Source of the DNA: Choristocarpus tenellus KU-1152
Lineage: Eukaryota; Phaeophyceae
Length of the DNA: 51,568 nucleotides
Direction of reading: 5' to 3'
Assembly: GCA_964200185.2 (NCBI GenBank)
Contig: CAXNAD020000009.1
Location: 1-51,568 of the forward strand
Of this stretch, positions 13,101-28,100 are shown in pieces. The notes below the pieces were generated by a model that was not told where the DNA came from, did not search any database, and saw only the letters and a list, made by a program, of their open reading frames with translations. How positions within the stretch are numbered: the first letter of the stretch is position 1; each line of letters opens with the position of its first letter. The translations under genes were made by a program, and so were the position numbers.

Positions 13101-16100
13101 AAGGTCCAAACTAAACTGGGAAACAAGTGGTACAAGCACGAAACCATCCCCTGGAAGTGTGCTACAATAAGCACAGATTTTACAAAACAGGCCTGAATGT
13201 CTCAACCAAACCTTTTGAAGAGTACTTGACAGTATGTGATACATCTAGCCACATAGACATCTGTTGACCCACCCATCCAACACAAAACATTCTGCTTTCG
13301 TCTCTCATATAGGTGATCTACCCGCTTGATCAGTAACAAAACATTCTGAAAGATAAAAAAACAAAGATCCATACAATACGCCCCTACTCCCCCACCTCTC
13401 TGCACTTACCTCAAGCATTGGCTGCATGCCTCAACAAGGCACCGGAAGACAAGAGTTAGACGCTCTGCCCTTCTGTACGGACTCTTTGAGATACCTATCC
13501 ACCTTTTCACCTCCTTGTCTTCTTTCCCCGCTTCCTTGTCATTACTTCCATTGTGATTGATGAAGCTATGTCTGCTGTGACGGACATTTGTGCAACCATC
13601 AGTCATCCTTGACATTGATAAATTTGAGGTACTGCCAGTTGATGCCAGTGGAAGCGACGGTTGTGCTATTGCAATGGAAGGGGGTAAGAGCTTCAACGTG
13701 GTGGACAGAAAGAGATCAAAGGTGTCCATGGATAGAGGTGAACCCAAGGGGAGCAGTAGAGGGGCCAAGGGAATCTTGCTGCGACTCTCTTTGCCATCAT
13801 CCTTTCCGCTAACAGTGCTTCTCTTTCTCTTATTGCTGTGAATGTCTGTGCCTGTACCACTTGTCTTCCCTGCCAAGGATTACAAAGAAGTGTAATGAGA
13901 ACATGCTATCTGGGTGACAAGAACGAACATGTGTGCAAGTTAGCATGAAGCAGCACCAACACAGTATTGAGCCTACTTGTGTTGTCCTGCATATTGAAGC
14001 ACTACAAACTATATAATCTATCATCCTATTACATGATACTGACCACATTATACAGGTATGCAAGTTGACCCGATAGATACAATAAATTGTGCTGCGGATC
14101 TTGCAGTATAGGCAAGGACCATAGAGCAGCTTTGAAATTCAAAGGAAGGTTTGAAGACAATGAGTATGGGACTGAAGCTGTCCCACTGGACAAGTGTACT
14201 GCACTGCATCCAAGAAATTCAGAGAAGTATCACTTTCACAGGCAAAACACCTTGCCCACATTACAAGACACTTGCATTTTCAACCCTACCAGACAAACAA
14301 TTTCACTCTAAAAAAAAGAAAAATGATTTGAGCAGTCAACATTCATTTGCCCTGCGCTATGTTTCAATGCTCGTAGTAGCTTGCTGTATTCGAAACTAAA
14401 TCTGTTTAGTAGGATGTTAAATGGTCCATTCATGAGGTTACCCATACCCATACGTCACGGTAGAACTGCTCCTGAACAGGAGAGGAGGAATTTGACTGAA
14501 ATCAGAACCTGATCTCCAGCCAGATCCCTTGCTGTCAGACAGAGAAAATAAATAGACACAGTCAAAGACTGCAAACAAGCTCTTAGACAGTAACATTGAG
14601 TAACCAAAATAAACCTTACACTGTTATAAAAAAAACTGGTCCATAAAAATAACAAAAACACCATTTGCATAGATGTTGACAAAGTGTACGGCACAATGAG
14701 TGTACATATCCCATCTATGGGCAAAGCACTAATCACACCACCCTCTGCTACTGCATTGTCCTGTGGAAGGATATCCATAGCCTGGTGTTAACATATATTG
14801 GAAAGGAATTTAGCATAATGTTTATGTCAAATTACATCTCAGAGTGAGAGCTCCAGAGCTCCAGGCTTGGAATATGTGTCTCAGATTGGAGGTTTTGACA
14901 CACACTTCATGTTATGGAATTGATGTTGGCCTATTGGATCATTGTGATGTATTGGTCTAATAGCCACTTTCAAAAAAGAAACCAACCTATCAAGAATATA
15001 CTGCAAGTCTACTTAGGAGAGAGTCCTTGCAGTGGTCGACTAACCGTCTACATATCTATAATTCAGTATTCTCAAGACCTGACCATAGGATTGAGTGCAG
15101 GGTGATAGCATTGACCTAAGGGGTCGAGGGTGGTTGTGAGGACCCCGCTGAAGGTGGACCTTGCATATCCAGGAGGATAACAGGTAGGCAGGAAGGAGGA
15201 TTGGAGGACCCACCATGCTGTCAAAAAGCAAAACCATAGATCACATGTCCAGGGAAGGCTTGCGCAGAGGAGAAGAGTCTACACCCATAGCTGAACTGCT
15301 GTATCAAGTGGAATACCCTGTTTAGACTCGATAACAGAGCAGAAGGCAAAAACACTTGAGTCAATGGTGCAACTATCAGAAGAATATTCTGAGATAAGAG
15401 CAACCAGGGAACCCAAGGGTTCCCTGCACCCAAAAAACATAAAAGAGTGCCTTGTAGACGTTGGTCAAACATAAATGGAAAGTGACAACCGAAAATCATG
15501 ACCTGGACACTTCAAAACACTGACAAGGGTCTGAGGGGCATATTGAACCCTCATATAGGGGAAATCAAGGTATAACTTGGTCATCCTAGCCAAGATGGGA
15601 ATGCTGCCTCCTACAAGCAGGTGCATCTCTTGAGGGAACAAGTTGAACACCTTATAAACATAGTAGATAGGGTTGTGCTTTTCAATGCGGGAGAGGTGAT
15701 TAAAACCTCAAAACCTGGGCCCTGATTTACTGCTGAGATCCTTCTGGTGTTACCACCTTCAGAGTCCCAGGACCTGATGCTTTGCTGGGTGAAGTGCAAA
15801 CCCAAAGAAAAATCCTGATGGGCCATTTGACTTCCTACTAAATTAAGCAGCAAAAAGGCACATTCATTTCCCCCCTATGCGATACCCTGCCAAAAACCAC
15901 AGGCCTAGAGCAGATGAAGAGTGATGTATGTCTCCATATGGGTGCCAAAGCATCTGTGCGAGGTAGGATCCAGGCCTTGAGGAAGATCTTGCCATGGTGG
16001 GAGGTGGGTAAGATTCCCAGATTTGTACCAAAACGCAACAGAGAGGGTCACAAGGCGGGGTTATGTGGTGCCAGGGATGGTTGCAATACCTCCAAGGCAG

Positions 16101-19100
16101 CAACAGCAACAGCAATGACAGCACTACAGCCTTCCAGACAGGGCAATAAATGCTGGGAATAGTGGTGGCTTGTAGCGTTTGGGCGAAGACCAAGGCACCC
16201 ACCCACAGCCATCAAGGGCTGGCCATTCCCCCACCCTCGGAGTATTGGTGAGGAGGGGGCACTTCCGGAACAACTAAATGTGATGCACATAACAGAGACA
16301 ACAGTGATAGGTGCAAGCAATTCGATCTGTCTGTGCCACCTCCTGATCCCGACGATTATGAATTATTATTATTATTATTCGATCTGTCTGCAAAGATGCT
16401 GAGATTCGAATGCCCCACTGGCCTCAGAACATGAAGAACCAACTTGGTAGGGTTGGTTTGGCCTGGATGGGAGTATATGCGGAGGAGTTGGTCCGCCACC
16501 TCATGGTCACAGTTGCACGTATGGGTGCAGGGATGTGCAAGATATCCTCTCCTTACACAATTGAGGGCATCCTGGATGCTGGATCCAGAGTCACTGACAA
16601 ATGATAGAGCAACACCATGGGTATGTGGTCACATGGCGATACAAGAAAGATTATAAACAGTGGTCAATTGCGCTTGCCAGGCAACCAGGCAGATGACATC
16701 ACCTCTGAATTTGGTGCTTCATGCACCTCATGAGCCTGTGCTGCTGGAGAACATGGTTGTACAAGTTTTCCCTAGCCCTGACGATATGTTAATCATTGGA
16801 AGCAAGCCCCTGCAAGATTTTCTGCAGCTGCATATAGTACAACAACTCACTTTTGAGTCTGCCAAGAAATTGGTGGTCAAGTACAAACACCTGTGGCTAA
16901 ATTAGAGCACTTGTGAATCAAGGTAGGAATGTGCTCATACTGTGACTACATCAGAGGTTCAAGAAATATCTCAAGACAAGCATGGAGTACAGGCTCCATC
17001 CATGGGAGATTTTCCTGTGGACCAAGTCTGGCTAGCCCAGAAATGGTCCCTGAGGAGATAGCATTTGACTTTGGTCCACAACAGTTGTTGTAAATGTGAA
17101 ATATATCTTTAATCAGCTTACTATTTTACTACCAGCTATACTACACTGTGCATGTCCTTGGAGTAACTGGAAAAATGAGAACTGTAATCCAAAATCAAAA
17201 GAACTATGCTACACCTGTCTATTCAGTGAAGTGTCCCAAACCCTTAAAATTATTCTTGCTTGGTTTAGCCACATAGTTTAGGAGAATTTAAACGCTATAC
17301 CACATTTTCAAGGGTAGGAATGTGTTTCCAATCTAGACACACCAAGAACACTAATGAAAATGGAAGACCTAAGTATTGTGCAGACACCATTTATTTGGGT
17401 TAGGGTTAACAGAGACTCGCCATTATGAGGTGAGGGATAGGATGGCAACAAAGGATGAACATCTGGGCATGGGTGATCCAGATCGCTGGGTGCCATGCAG
17501 CCAATAATCCTTGGTGGATAGCAATGAAATTGAGGATGTTCAAGCAAAAAAGTGGATATAGCCCAAATATGGCAAACATTGGGCAATCTTCAAGGGAGAC
17601 CTGCTAGGGACAAGGACTGGGATTTTAGGTGGCAGTAAGTTTTTCTCTGGGAAGTTGGGCTCCATGAAGAACTGTCAGGGAATTTAGCTGCCATTAGTGT
17701 GCAAGAACTGGTCCAAGGAGATCCTACATCTACATATTTAGGCTACATTATTTGCCTTACTTGCGATATTGGATGTGTTCCAGGTAGGGTATGAGGACAA
17801 CATGTCAATAGCTGTAGACTTGCTTGAGAAGGTGAAGAAACTCAAGAGGGTTGTCATATATCCCGATTGGCTGGACCTATATATACAGTTACTAGTTAGA
17901 AGGACTATTTTCTTCAACTCATAGATTAAAGTTGTACAAATCTAACTACTCCACATGATGGCAATCTACAGGAGTATGTTTTAAAGTAACTACTCCACAT
18001 ATAACTTCACCTTCGACATTTTGTACACTTTTTCCCAAGGAAGGGTCAAATGAAGTGGATGGGTCTCTTTGAGTCACACCGGTTAAGGTGTAGACCTGTC
18101 TCGCCCATGGACTGGACTAAGAAACCATATCCTGGTCACAGTCTGGACATGTCAGAATATGTTAGCCCAGTCGGTAGATATGGACTGATACAGTCCCTAG
18201 TGGACATGGACCAGGATATATCAGACTGCGCTAAGCCCAGTCCATCCGGTGGATATGGACTGATTCAATACATAGTGGACATGGACTGGGACATGTCAGA
18301 TAATGTTAGACCCAGTTCAGCTAGCAGACATGGATCAATTCAATACCTAATGCATGTGGATCGGGACATGTCAGGTAATTTTGAGACAAAAAGATCTGGA
18401 CTGCTCACATTTGCAATTCCAGTGTAGGCTCCTGAATATAGCACTGTGGTATGTTCAGAATACACAGCCATACTCAATTTTACTACACAATTTCAGGGAA
18501 AACTGTCACAGGTTCAACATAAACTTACAGCACCTCCTTACAACACAAAATTGCTTCATACACATCGCTTCCAGAACAATAGATAGTGAAAGTATCTTAG
18601 AGGGTACAAGTTTTTCCCTCATTGTCCATTTGGGACTTGGCTTCCCATGGATATTTTTATGATATTTTGCTACTCCAAAATGTTTCGGAGTAGGTAAAAT
18701 GTATACGTTATGAAAAGGTGTGTCCAGAACATGGATAATGACACTTCCTAACAAACACGATGCCCAAAATAAAATCAAAATTGCAACATTGGATATTTGG
18801 GCCCCAAAGGGACGCAGCCGTGCCCTCTACGATACTTTGGCTCTGGAGGGATACCCACCACACCTTATTGATATGTTTTGCTTCAGATACATGAATCAAG
18901 GATTGAAGTAATGTCTCAGAAGTAGAGGAATACTATGCCTATATAGTTACTTTTTTCATCCCACCAGAAAAGCAGTGCCCGCATCATACCTTAATTATTT
19001 CATGGGCTAGAGCTCTACCGTTCATCTGATAATAGTTCATCTGATAATATACCCTCTTCGCAACATCAACACAAATGAAATGGTTTATATGTCACATCAA

Positions 19101-22100
19101 GTCAACAAGACATTATGGTTTAACAATCTAGTCATGATTCCCAACAAACACATGTCTCATAAAAAACATTGAAACATGTAGCAACTCACCGTATCCAAGC
19201 AAGAACGCTCCAAGGTCACAAACAGCAGCAGCCAGTCCCTTTTCTCGTCCTTCCCCTTCTTCAAGTGCCCAATGTGTGATCATGAATTGGCGAAGAATTG
19301 GTAGGCCTGAAATCCACCCAGAAGGACCAGTTGAAAGTGGACTTGACACCAGGGGTGAGAACTGGGGCCGCAGTCGGCTGGAAGAATAATCGTGTTTTCA
19401 GGTGCCAGTGTAGGGAGAATGTGGATGCACTGCATAGCTGAAGATAATACAAGAGATTACTGGTGCCAAGATTGAGTGGTTAGGGACAGCTACATTAAGA
19501 TTCATCCTATTGACCAGATGTGACATCAAGGCTAACCTATTGCCTTAGCATGACAGATGTGACACTGTTTCCAACCCTTCGATCTTGGCATGACTCTTGT
19601 GCGTGTCCAGGAGGGAGTCTGCTGAGCTCTACATGTTAATATTTTTGTTTATGGAGGGCTACAAACATGCGCACACAGGACAAAAAAATTCAGCCATAGT
19701 GTATCAACACAGTGGCCAGTCAGGACAGACCAAGCGTGTTTGAGCACTACTGCAAGATATTCACATTAACAATTTATTCTACACCACGCTGGGGATATAC
19801 TTTTTAGGATAACATATCATGCTATCAATTTGATTGAGGAGATGGGGATAAGTGATCACCTTGATAAAGCCTTGACGACCCTGTTCTGATGAAATATTGC
19901 TCTGAGTGCCACTGGACGAGACAGGAGCTCGGCATTTGATCTTTCATGCATCAAGGGTCAAAAAATGTTTTTGTTAGGTACAGTGTTTCCTTATGTTCCT
20001 GACAGATGTACACCTTTTAGAGAGGACAGTTCTTGGGGGAGTTCGTAGGTGACCTAGACCAAAGAGTGATCATGCAAGAGCTACTAGAAAGAAAAAAGTT
20101 ATCAAAATAATTAATAGGAAAGACAACTCAGAGGAGAACAAGTCATTGATGGAGCCGAAAAAATATGTAGGGCCTTTAGCCCTATCTTTCTGACAGGTCC
20201 AATGTAAGCACTACTGGAAAAAACCAAGCATCCACGAAATGCAGTGGTTATATAACCACACCACCCATGGCAACCATACCTGTCAAGGCGGAGTGTCTGG
20301 TGACACCCTCCAAGATATAATTGGCCGTACCCCATGGGGAATGTGCGGCGGAGCATTGTCCAGGCAAGGTTGGCCGTTACAGATGCTTTCCTTAGGCCCA
20401 GCGTTAGGGTGGAAATTACCTCCATCACCATGCCTAAATATGCATTTGTGGGGGAGTATGTGGCAGTGTCGGGGTTTGTGGGGGATGTGGGGGAGGCGTA
20501 GGAGGGGGGAGAGAAAGGAGGGATAGAGTTGGTGGAAGGAATGATATGTTATGGGACTTGTGTACAGAGTACACAGGTGGCAAAGAAATCGAGAGGTAAG
20601 TGGGATACACATCTCAAGGGTCAAACTAGAGTTGGTAGTAGGTTGTCACATGGGAGGGTTATCACACTACAAAAATAATATCATGAAAGTACTTGTATGG
20701 GTATTGAATATTTATGGTATCTCTTTCTTCTATCAAACCACGTAATGTTAAGTTGACTTAGATATTTTAAATAGAGTTAATGAACTTTAACCTTTTTCCA
20801 CAACCGGGTCAACTCAACACGTTGTGACAACATAATGTTAACACTTTGTGTTGGAATTTTCATGAATATAGGGATGTATAATCTATGTTTATGTTTTGAA
20901 CAGGTGTGTTATGGGACATGGCACAAGCTGTGCTTTCCAGCTGTATCTATAACAGTGTGTGAATAAGATAACATAACATTGTGCTATTATATGTAACAAA
21001 AAGGAACATAATAAAACTATGGAGCCATGGTCTTTGAAGTGTCTGTGCATCGACTCGAGCACCCATTACAATGTGGGTGTCCAAGCCATGCTTGCTAATC
21101 TATGGGCCTGAATATAATTTCTCAAGATACTTCCATGAATTCTGTCTAGCTTTTACAGCAACCTAAAGGTTGAAGCTCTCACGATATCCTTATGTGACCA
21201 GAGACTTGCCTCCCACTGGACTCAAATGCATGTGTGACACCCTTATCAAAATCACATGTATGAAAACTTTCACAGAGTTGTGACTGTCTCCATTCTGCTA
21301 TCAAACAGCTCACGGACTTGAAATTGTCCTTGTTCATAACATTTTTCTTGTGAAATTGGAGCAGGATGGATCTGACGATTCTCCTCCTTGCAACTCTGGT
21401 GCTCTCCCCTTTGCTGTAATAACTGCACTTCACCAACAGGGGGTAGCGCATAGATGGCTGCAAGACCTCTCATAGGTATACCAAAATTGTGCTTTTGATT
21501 TCCATCTTGGATCCATGCTGGACAAGCCTTATGGCAAAGTTTTGTCTTTCACATTTCTTGGCCTGTTCTCTGTCAACACCATGTTCTAAGCATACACTAC
21601 ACCCATAACAATTGATAAAAAAAAATACACATGTTGTGTTGGCAATCCACTATTTCATGTTTTTATTTTAATACGGATAAACCAAATGGAGGCCAGGGAA
21701 GACATGCATGAATACTCCATCGCTTTGATAAATGTAAAAACAGGAGCAGGAGTGTTAACTCCATATTTTAGGTTCATAAAACAAATTCCTCTTTGGATGG
21801 AGTTCTCTGGAGGATCACCATTGATAGCGATACTACTAATATGTGTTCCTGAATATACACCAGAGTTCAACACACCCCATGGTAGTGATAGATGTTGTAT
21901 TCAACTTCTATGCATCCATTTCGAATTTAAGAAAAACCACATCATGAGGGCATTCTTTAGAGTAGGAGTTGAGAACATTGTTTTTAGGCAACATGGGCAA
22001 CATTTGGTCACCTCAACAACAAACTCCTCTTTGACAGTTCTACTCTTCACCATTCACAACATCCACCCATCCTCAAGGAGCTGCTCACAATATGGAGGTA

Positions 22101-25100
22101 TTTTAATTGAACATGAGGTATGATCATTTCTATCGGTGGATCAAGGCACCATCCTTAGAGAGCCCTATATCTTACTCTAATAATTTGTCAATACCAAACA
22201 AAGCTCTGTACTCCAATACATGCCCATCTTCGGTCTCTGTACACTTATATACTGTAAACTTATATAATTCAGGCTAAATGAGAAACAACAAAGAGGATAT
22301 CCAGAAAAGTCCGTAATAATGGACAGCTTGAAGTCGAGAAATAAAAGTTACTTTACACGGACCATGGTAGATAGCACAGTGTCTATAGCAAGGTGCCTAA
22401 TATGGTCATCCTAATGTCACAGATTGTGCCTTAACAATTCCTTTTTTAAAGAATACATACACTTTTCTGTCTTTGTGGTAGGAAAACATATTGGCATCAA
22501 AACATTGGAGCAGTGCCTCAACATTAAACTTAATTTCTATAGTGAATGAGGGATTGCTGATATGGATCTGACATGTCCTCTAGAGGTACATATTTTCAAG
22601 TATCGGGATGTGCAAACCTTCACACATTTTTCGTTTGTACTTTCCTTAAACTTGAGCTGACTGGGTAAGACGAAATTCTTTCACAAGTGCCATGAGCAAG
22701 CATTTAATTCTGTGTGATGTTGTTGATCATGCATAGAATAGTATACTTAGAGCTGCAGTGCCTTGTGCATTATATTTAGTGAAAGTTTGAACTTTTAGAC
22801 TTTCTAATAGTTTTGTTGTTGAGCAAGTGTACCCTTGAATGCTCCAATTAACAACAGCAGTTTCATGGGTCTAGTTATGATGTTGAAAGACGCATCGAAA
22901 TAGATTCCTGACCCCACAATCAATAAAACATCTTACAGTTTCATAATCAAGATAAAGTTCCCATAACTATTAATCCTGTACCACCCTGATCAAATTGCTA
23001 CCTGCGTGCAAAACCCAACATTAAACTTTGGGTTGTGCAGGGTACTGTTGCAAGAAAACCAATGATTAATGTGGAACAAAGACAGTAATATTGCCCAAGG
23101 GCAGTACAACTATGAGGGTAACCATGGTTTGTATTGTGCTGTCATACAGTCCACCACATTGAAACTGTTGTAGAAATAGTGTACATCAATAAACAACAGA
23201 GGCAACATGCTGAGCAAATTCAACTGCAAAAATTGCACCATTGAGAAAGTTGTGCAATTGTATAGCTCAAGGAACTACACTAACGTTGTTTTATCAAGAT
23301 CCCTTCCATCTCACCTTCCCATCCTCATCTTCACCAACACACAAACTATGCACCATAACCCTAGCCTTCACCAGCAGAATTTTTTTTATGTGGAATGCAA
23401 ACACATTTTTCACTGCTTTGTACGTAAGAGATTAACATAAGAAATAATGTCTTCAAGTTGAAAATGTCCTAACAAAACTCCTGTAGATGTATATCATCAT
23501 ATATTAGAGCAAGCCTTGCACATGTGGATGGTTGAGTCATGTCAGGATTGAAGGTTTAAGGAGCAGGATTAAGAGCAGTATTTACAACCATGGGATGAAT
23601 GTGCCCTAAAACAATCCCTAACTCCACAAACTTGATACCATGCAACATGCAGACACAACAACCCTCTGACCCCCACCCCCCCCAATTTTACTCACCTGCC
23701 AGGAGACCGTCTTCAGTCTCTTCTGCCTGGGTCCGGAGTGACCCAAATAATGCTTCAAGCACAGTGGTTTTATCCCTCTCTAGTCCTGATCTCATTCCCA
23801 ATCCACAACTCATTGGTGACTCTGATGCCGCAACTACTGATGAAGTAGGAAGTTCATCTAGCTTGGAGAGCCTTCCTAACAGCTGCATGCAAGAATAAAA
23901 AGAGAAAATATGTGCTAGGTTTTTTCAAGGCTACCTTTTTCAGCTTGAAAAGCACTCTTAAACGTGGTTTTTGGGGGGGGAAACTCGTGGATTTCTTGTT
24001 TGATGAAGATCAAATATTGGAAGATCTCTCATTTTTTCTTGAATACATTGGCATGGGAAGCCCCAACATATATTTTTCAACTGACATATGTGAGCATCCC
24101 TTTTGTGAAAATACATTTCCTTCATGCACAAAACATTGATGTAGAAAACCACCAATGTTGCAAGCTCCACCTTTTTTGACCATTAACCCTAACCCTAACA
24201 CCCGAAAAGACCCACAAGGTACAGACCCTACCTGGTATTTGTGGACGGACTAATTTGATATATAGGTAACCGTGTCTGAAGTATCTACTACTTCATGGTA
24301 GAAGAACAGAATAAAAAGTATTAAAAACCTCATGGAATCCTTAGCTTTCACAAAAGAAACAGTTTTAAACTACCCTACAACATGGTTGAGAAGATACAAC
24401 ATGCACATAACAAGCTCATCATTTCATTTTGGGGTGATTTGAGACAGTTTGATATAGTGCACTCTACTGCACCATCAAAACTCGCTGCACAAGACACACA
24501 CTGTGCAATAGCTATAGTACATACCACAAAATAGCTAGAAAGTGCTTGAAATAACTTGATAGTGTGAGACAGAAAGGGTGGAAAAATGATGTTGAGGTGG
24601 CGATGCATACCTGAGAAAGATAGGGTTGTCAGGCCATTCGGAAAGTGGATAACTTAAACTAGAGTTGGTTCTGACATATTGGCAAAAATGGAATCGGGGA
24701 GAAGGTAGGGGCTTCCTGATTGCTGTTGTGCAATCCCTCTCTGTCAACAGGAATAAAGAAGAGGTACAGAGAGGGTACATAGGTCATAATGAATGTGGCA
24801 GGGGCATTGCATCCTCCTTCCGGTTCTATTGATATAATGCAATGACGGCGAATGACAAGATAAGATAATTATATAATGTAATGACATAATGAGCCTGACT
24901 GCATTGTTCGCCCTTGCATTCGTTGAAAACCAAGAGCCTATTGCTCAATTCACCAGTCAAATATGGTATCATAGTGAATTATTGGCAGTTTTAGCAGCGG
25001 TTGTAGGGCATATATTGACATAGAGTTCACCAAAACGGACGCACAAGACACTGGTGGACACGTACAACCAACAAATACTTTAGCATCACATTGTCAGTCT

Positions 25101-28100
25101 TCCATTGCCTATTTTGTTGTGGAGTAGACTGTTTTCAATAGAAAAAAAAACTTTGCACTGAAAAAAAAAAAGAACAAGTTCATAGTCAGAGTTATAGGGC
25201 AAGAGTATGGTCAATAGCGGACTAAATGAAAAACTTGGCAACTGCCGTCACTGGTTCATGTAAGAGTTTATTTAGGGCAGGAATTTGCTGAACACTTCTG
25301 AAATACCAACTTCAACACTTCTCACATGGTTCTGGAAAAAAATGGTCTATATTCCAACTAGCGAAGAACCACTTCCAAAAAAAAAAATTGCCACTGTGGC
25401 AAACAATCCTTCCCGAAAACACATATATGATCACCAGTAGTTCAACCACTCAGATCCTATTGTTCAGTAAGTTGAAGGAATTTTTCAATCACATACTGCC
25501 ATCTTGGCCACGGTTGGCGTGTTGTAATTCTACTTGGAGTAATCTCAGTGTAATGCACTCGTGGTTTGTAGCATTAGTAGGAATAACGGGCCAAAAGGTC
25601 AGCCATAGTATGCCCTGAAATATCAAGCATTTTATCATCTTGTTATCAGCATTTGTTTGATACACACAAAAATATGACACAATACTTCTTATGATAGAAT
25701 ATGTACAAAAGTTGAGCAGCCATTGGTCAGACCACTGAGATGAGACGAGGAATATACAACCCTTCTACTCTACCTCAACACCATCAGATTTACAAGATAA
25801 GCAACCACTCTAGTCCTGTTGTAGAGATTGACATCTGCTATGTCATGGTGGAGAGTAGCCATGGCCAAGCAAAAGCTGGTCTGGCAGGAGGTGAAACATT
25901 TTTGCCTCTAAGTGCAGTAGATAGTTAGAGGCAGGTGGTGATGACTACGAGGATCCTGCAAAGGGTATTTTCAATGACAACAGCACAGCACTTGTGGAAG
26001 AGTTCTTTTACACACTCAACATTCTAAGTAGGTCTGGGCATTAATGAGCACCTCACCATTGGGGCTACGCAGTAGTCAAAAATAGTTACAGCAGTGATAG
26101 GACTGGTGTGAAGACCCAGAGGGTAAAGTTGGATCTGACTTGCTTGATAGCAGCAGCTAAGGTGAACCCAGAGGACGCTGCACTGTCCACGGGTCATGTG
26201 CTACAACACCAACTACCTACAAGACTCATTGTAAAAAGTAACAAGCCCGTGAAGAATATAGGAGCAGCCCAACAATGTTTTACAATGTTCTACATTGTTT
26301 TACAATTTTCTACAATGTTTTACAATGTTCTACAGTGTTTTACAATTTTCTACAATGTTTTACAATGTTCTACAGGGTTTTACAATTTTCTACAATGTTT
26401 TACAATGTTCTACAGTGTTTTACAACAGCAGTACCATTACAATGGTTACACAAGTTGCTTTATACAAGATGCTACAGCCTTTTTTCGCTCCCCTTCATGT
26501 TCAAAATGAGGCATTCAATCTACCCTCACACTTTCCTCAATTTCAGCACCCAGCCGAAAATAATGTCCTAGTTATCCACATTATCCCTGCAAAAAATAAA
26601 TAAATAGAATTTTGAGCCACAAACCTTTTTGCGGTCGGAAGTGTCAAGCCTGGACTCAGCAACTAACATGTAAGTACTGTGCTAGTTGTAAATAAGCAGT
26701 CAATATTGACAACAAAAATAACAGAGTTTCAACTCTACGAGGTTGAGTAACACAACAACATCAACTATAATCTGTTGTATCCAAATAACCAATAACAATT
26801 CATATTAGAAAATTATAGGGACAATTGTTCCATACACAACCTTTAAAACATTAAATAAGTTTATGGATACCCTCTTCTCTTTGCTTACTATGTTCTTTTA
26901 CTGTGCAGAAAGGCAAACAGAATGGGTGGTATGATAGTCCCCAAAACACCTTCTCTCCCTATCAAGGCTCCTAACGGCCATGGGGGCTTTCCTGCATGGT
27001 TGGGCTGTGCACCCCTCAGTACTGAGCAAGGACAAACACAACTGCTTAATTTTGTTCAATTGGTCATCAACAAATTGATGATAATCACAACTGAAAATTT
27101 TCAAACTAAGTCATTGTAACCTCGTTGGAACAGGGTGTCTATAGTACAGAGTATACAATTCGATCAGTCTTCCTCAAACTCGATATATCCCAAACTATGT
27201 TGAACATACTCCAGATTAATTGCATATCAAGAGGGTGGTTATTCACTATCTCTTGCTCTTCACCTCCTTCATGCCTGTTGCAGGTGGCCAAGAGATTCTT
27301 TCTCCCAAAGGCCCCTCACTTGGCTTGGTTGCTGAGCATGTTCTAGTTCCCATCCTGTCAGAAGCTGAAGCAAGGAGCACCTCCAACATGCAACGGTAAC
27401 GCCAGAACTGACCACGGCACAGTTGAGTCAGATGCCCACCAGGATCCAATCCACCTGACAGGTGTTGGTAACTCCTCTTCCCAAGCAACTCTGTATTTGT
27501 ACTTCCTATCTCCACTGATGCGTCCTCTTCATTCTCAAGGTCATCTTGCCACTCTGCAAATATTCATAACGTATTTTTAGGAGGTTTGGGCCACTTTTTG
27601 GAACAAGAGAAGTATAGAACAAAGTTAATCAATGCACATTTGTACCACAAGTAAGTAGTAGTGAGCTGTGCCCATCGTCTAGGTTTGCATTCATTCTTTC
27701 AGCACTATATTATATTTTAGGAGAGCAGATCAGATCTGAGTTCAATTTGCAAGTCATCTTTTCAAATTGTTTTCCATATACAGGAAAAATCATAGTACAG
27801 ATAGGTCCGGTCTTGACTATGGCAGTCATACAAGAGCAAGGCACAGGTGAATACTTCAAAGCATATACTACCATTGGCACAATCTTGAAAGCTTTAAAAT
27901 GTTACCTTTGGGTCCTAAGAGGGTTGAAAGTGGGATAAAGTGTTAACAAAAGGAGTGGGAAGGAAAAGGGCACAAAGAGCGGACAGGAAATGGAAGGGAA
28001 AATATAGGTCAGGTACTAGACAAGAATAGACCTAAGCAGAAGAATCAGTTTGTCAGCAAGGAATCAGCTTTTATAACACACACATATATATATACATGAA

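Larger units (their letters stand above)
13870..19189 (-). other. Intron 20 (5.3 kb), rich in element debris
   Basis: The longest intron. It holds coding-like remnants on both strands between about 15.4 and 18.0 kb, a 75-bp tandem repeat and a MITE-like copy (separate entries). An ATT microsatellite lies at about 16,360-16,380. It could also conceal a small exon of the host gene. Confidence 0.55.

Noticed and set aside
20111-20624. Overlapping open frames on both strands, considered as a FANCI exon or transposase
   Set aside because: Exons 19 and 20 join in phase without it, and no frame has suitable splice sites or a recognised motif.
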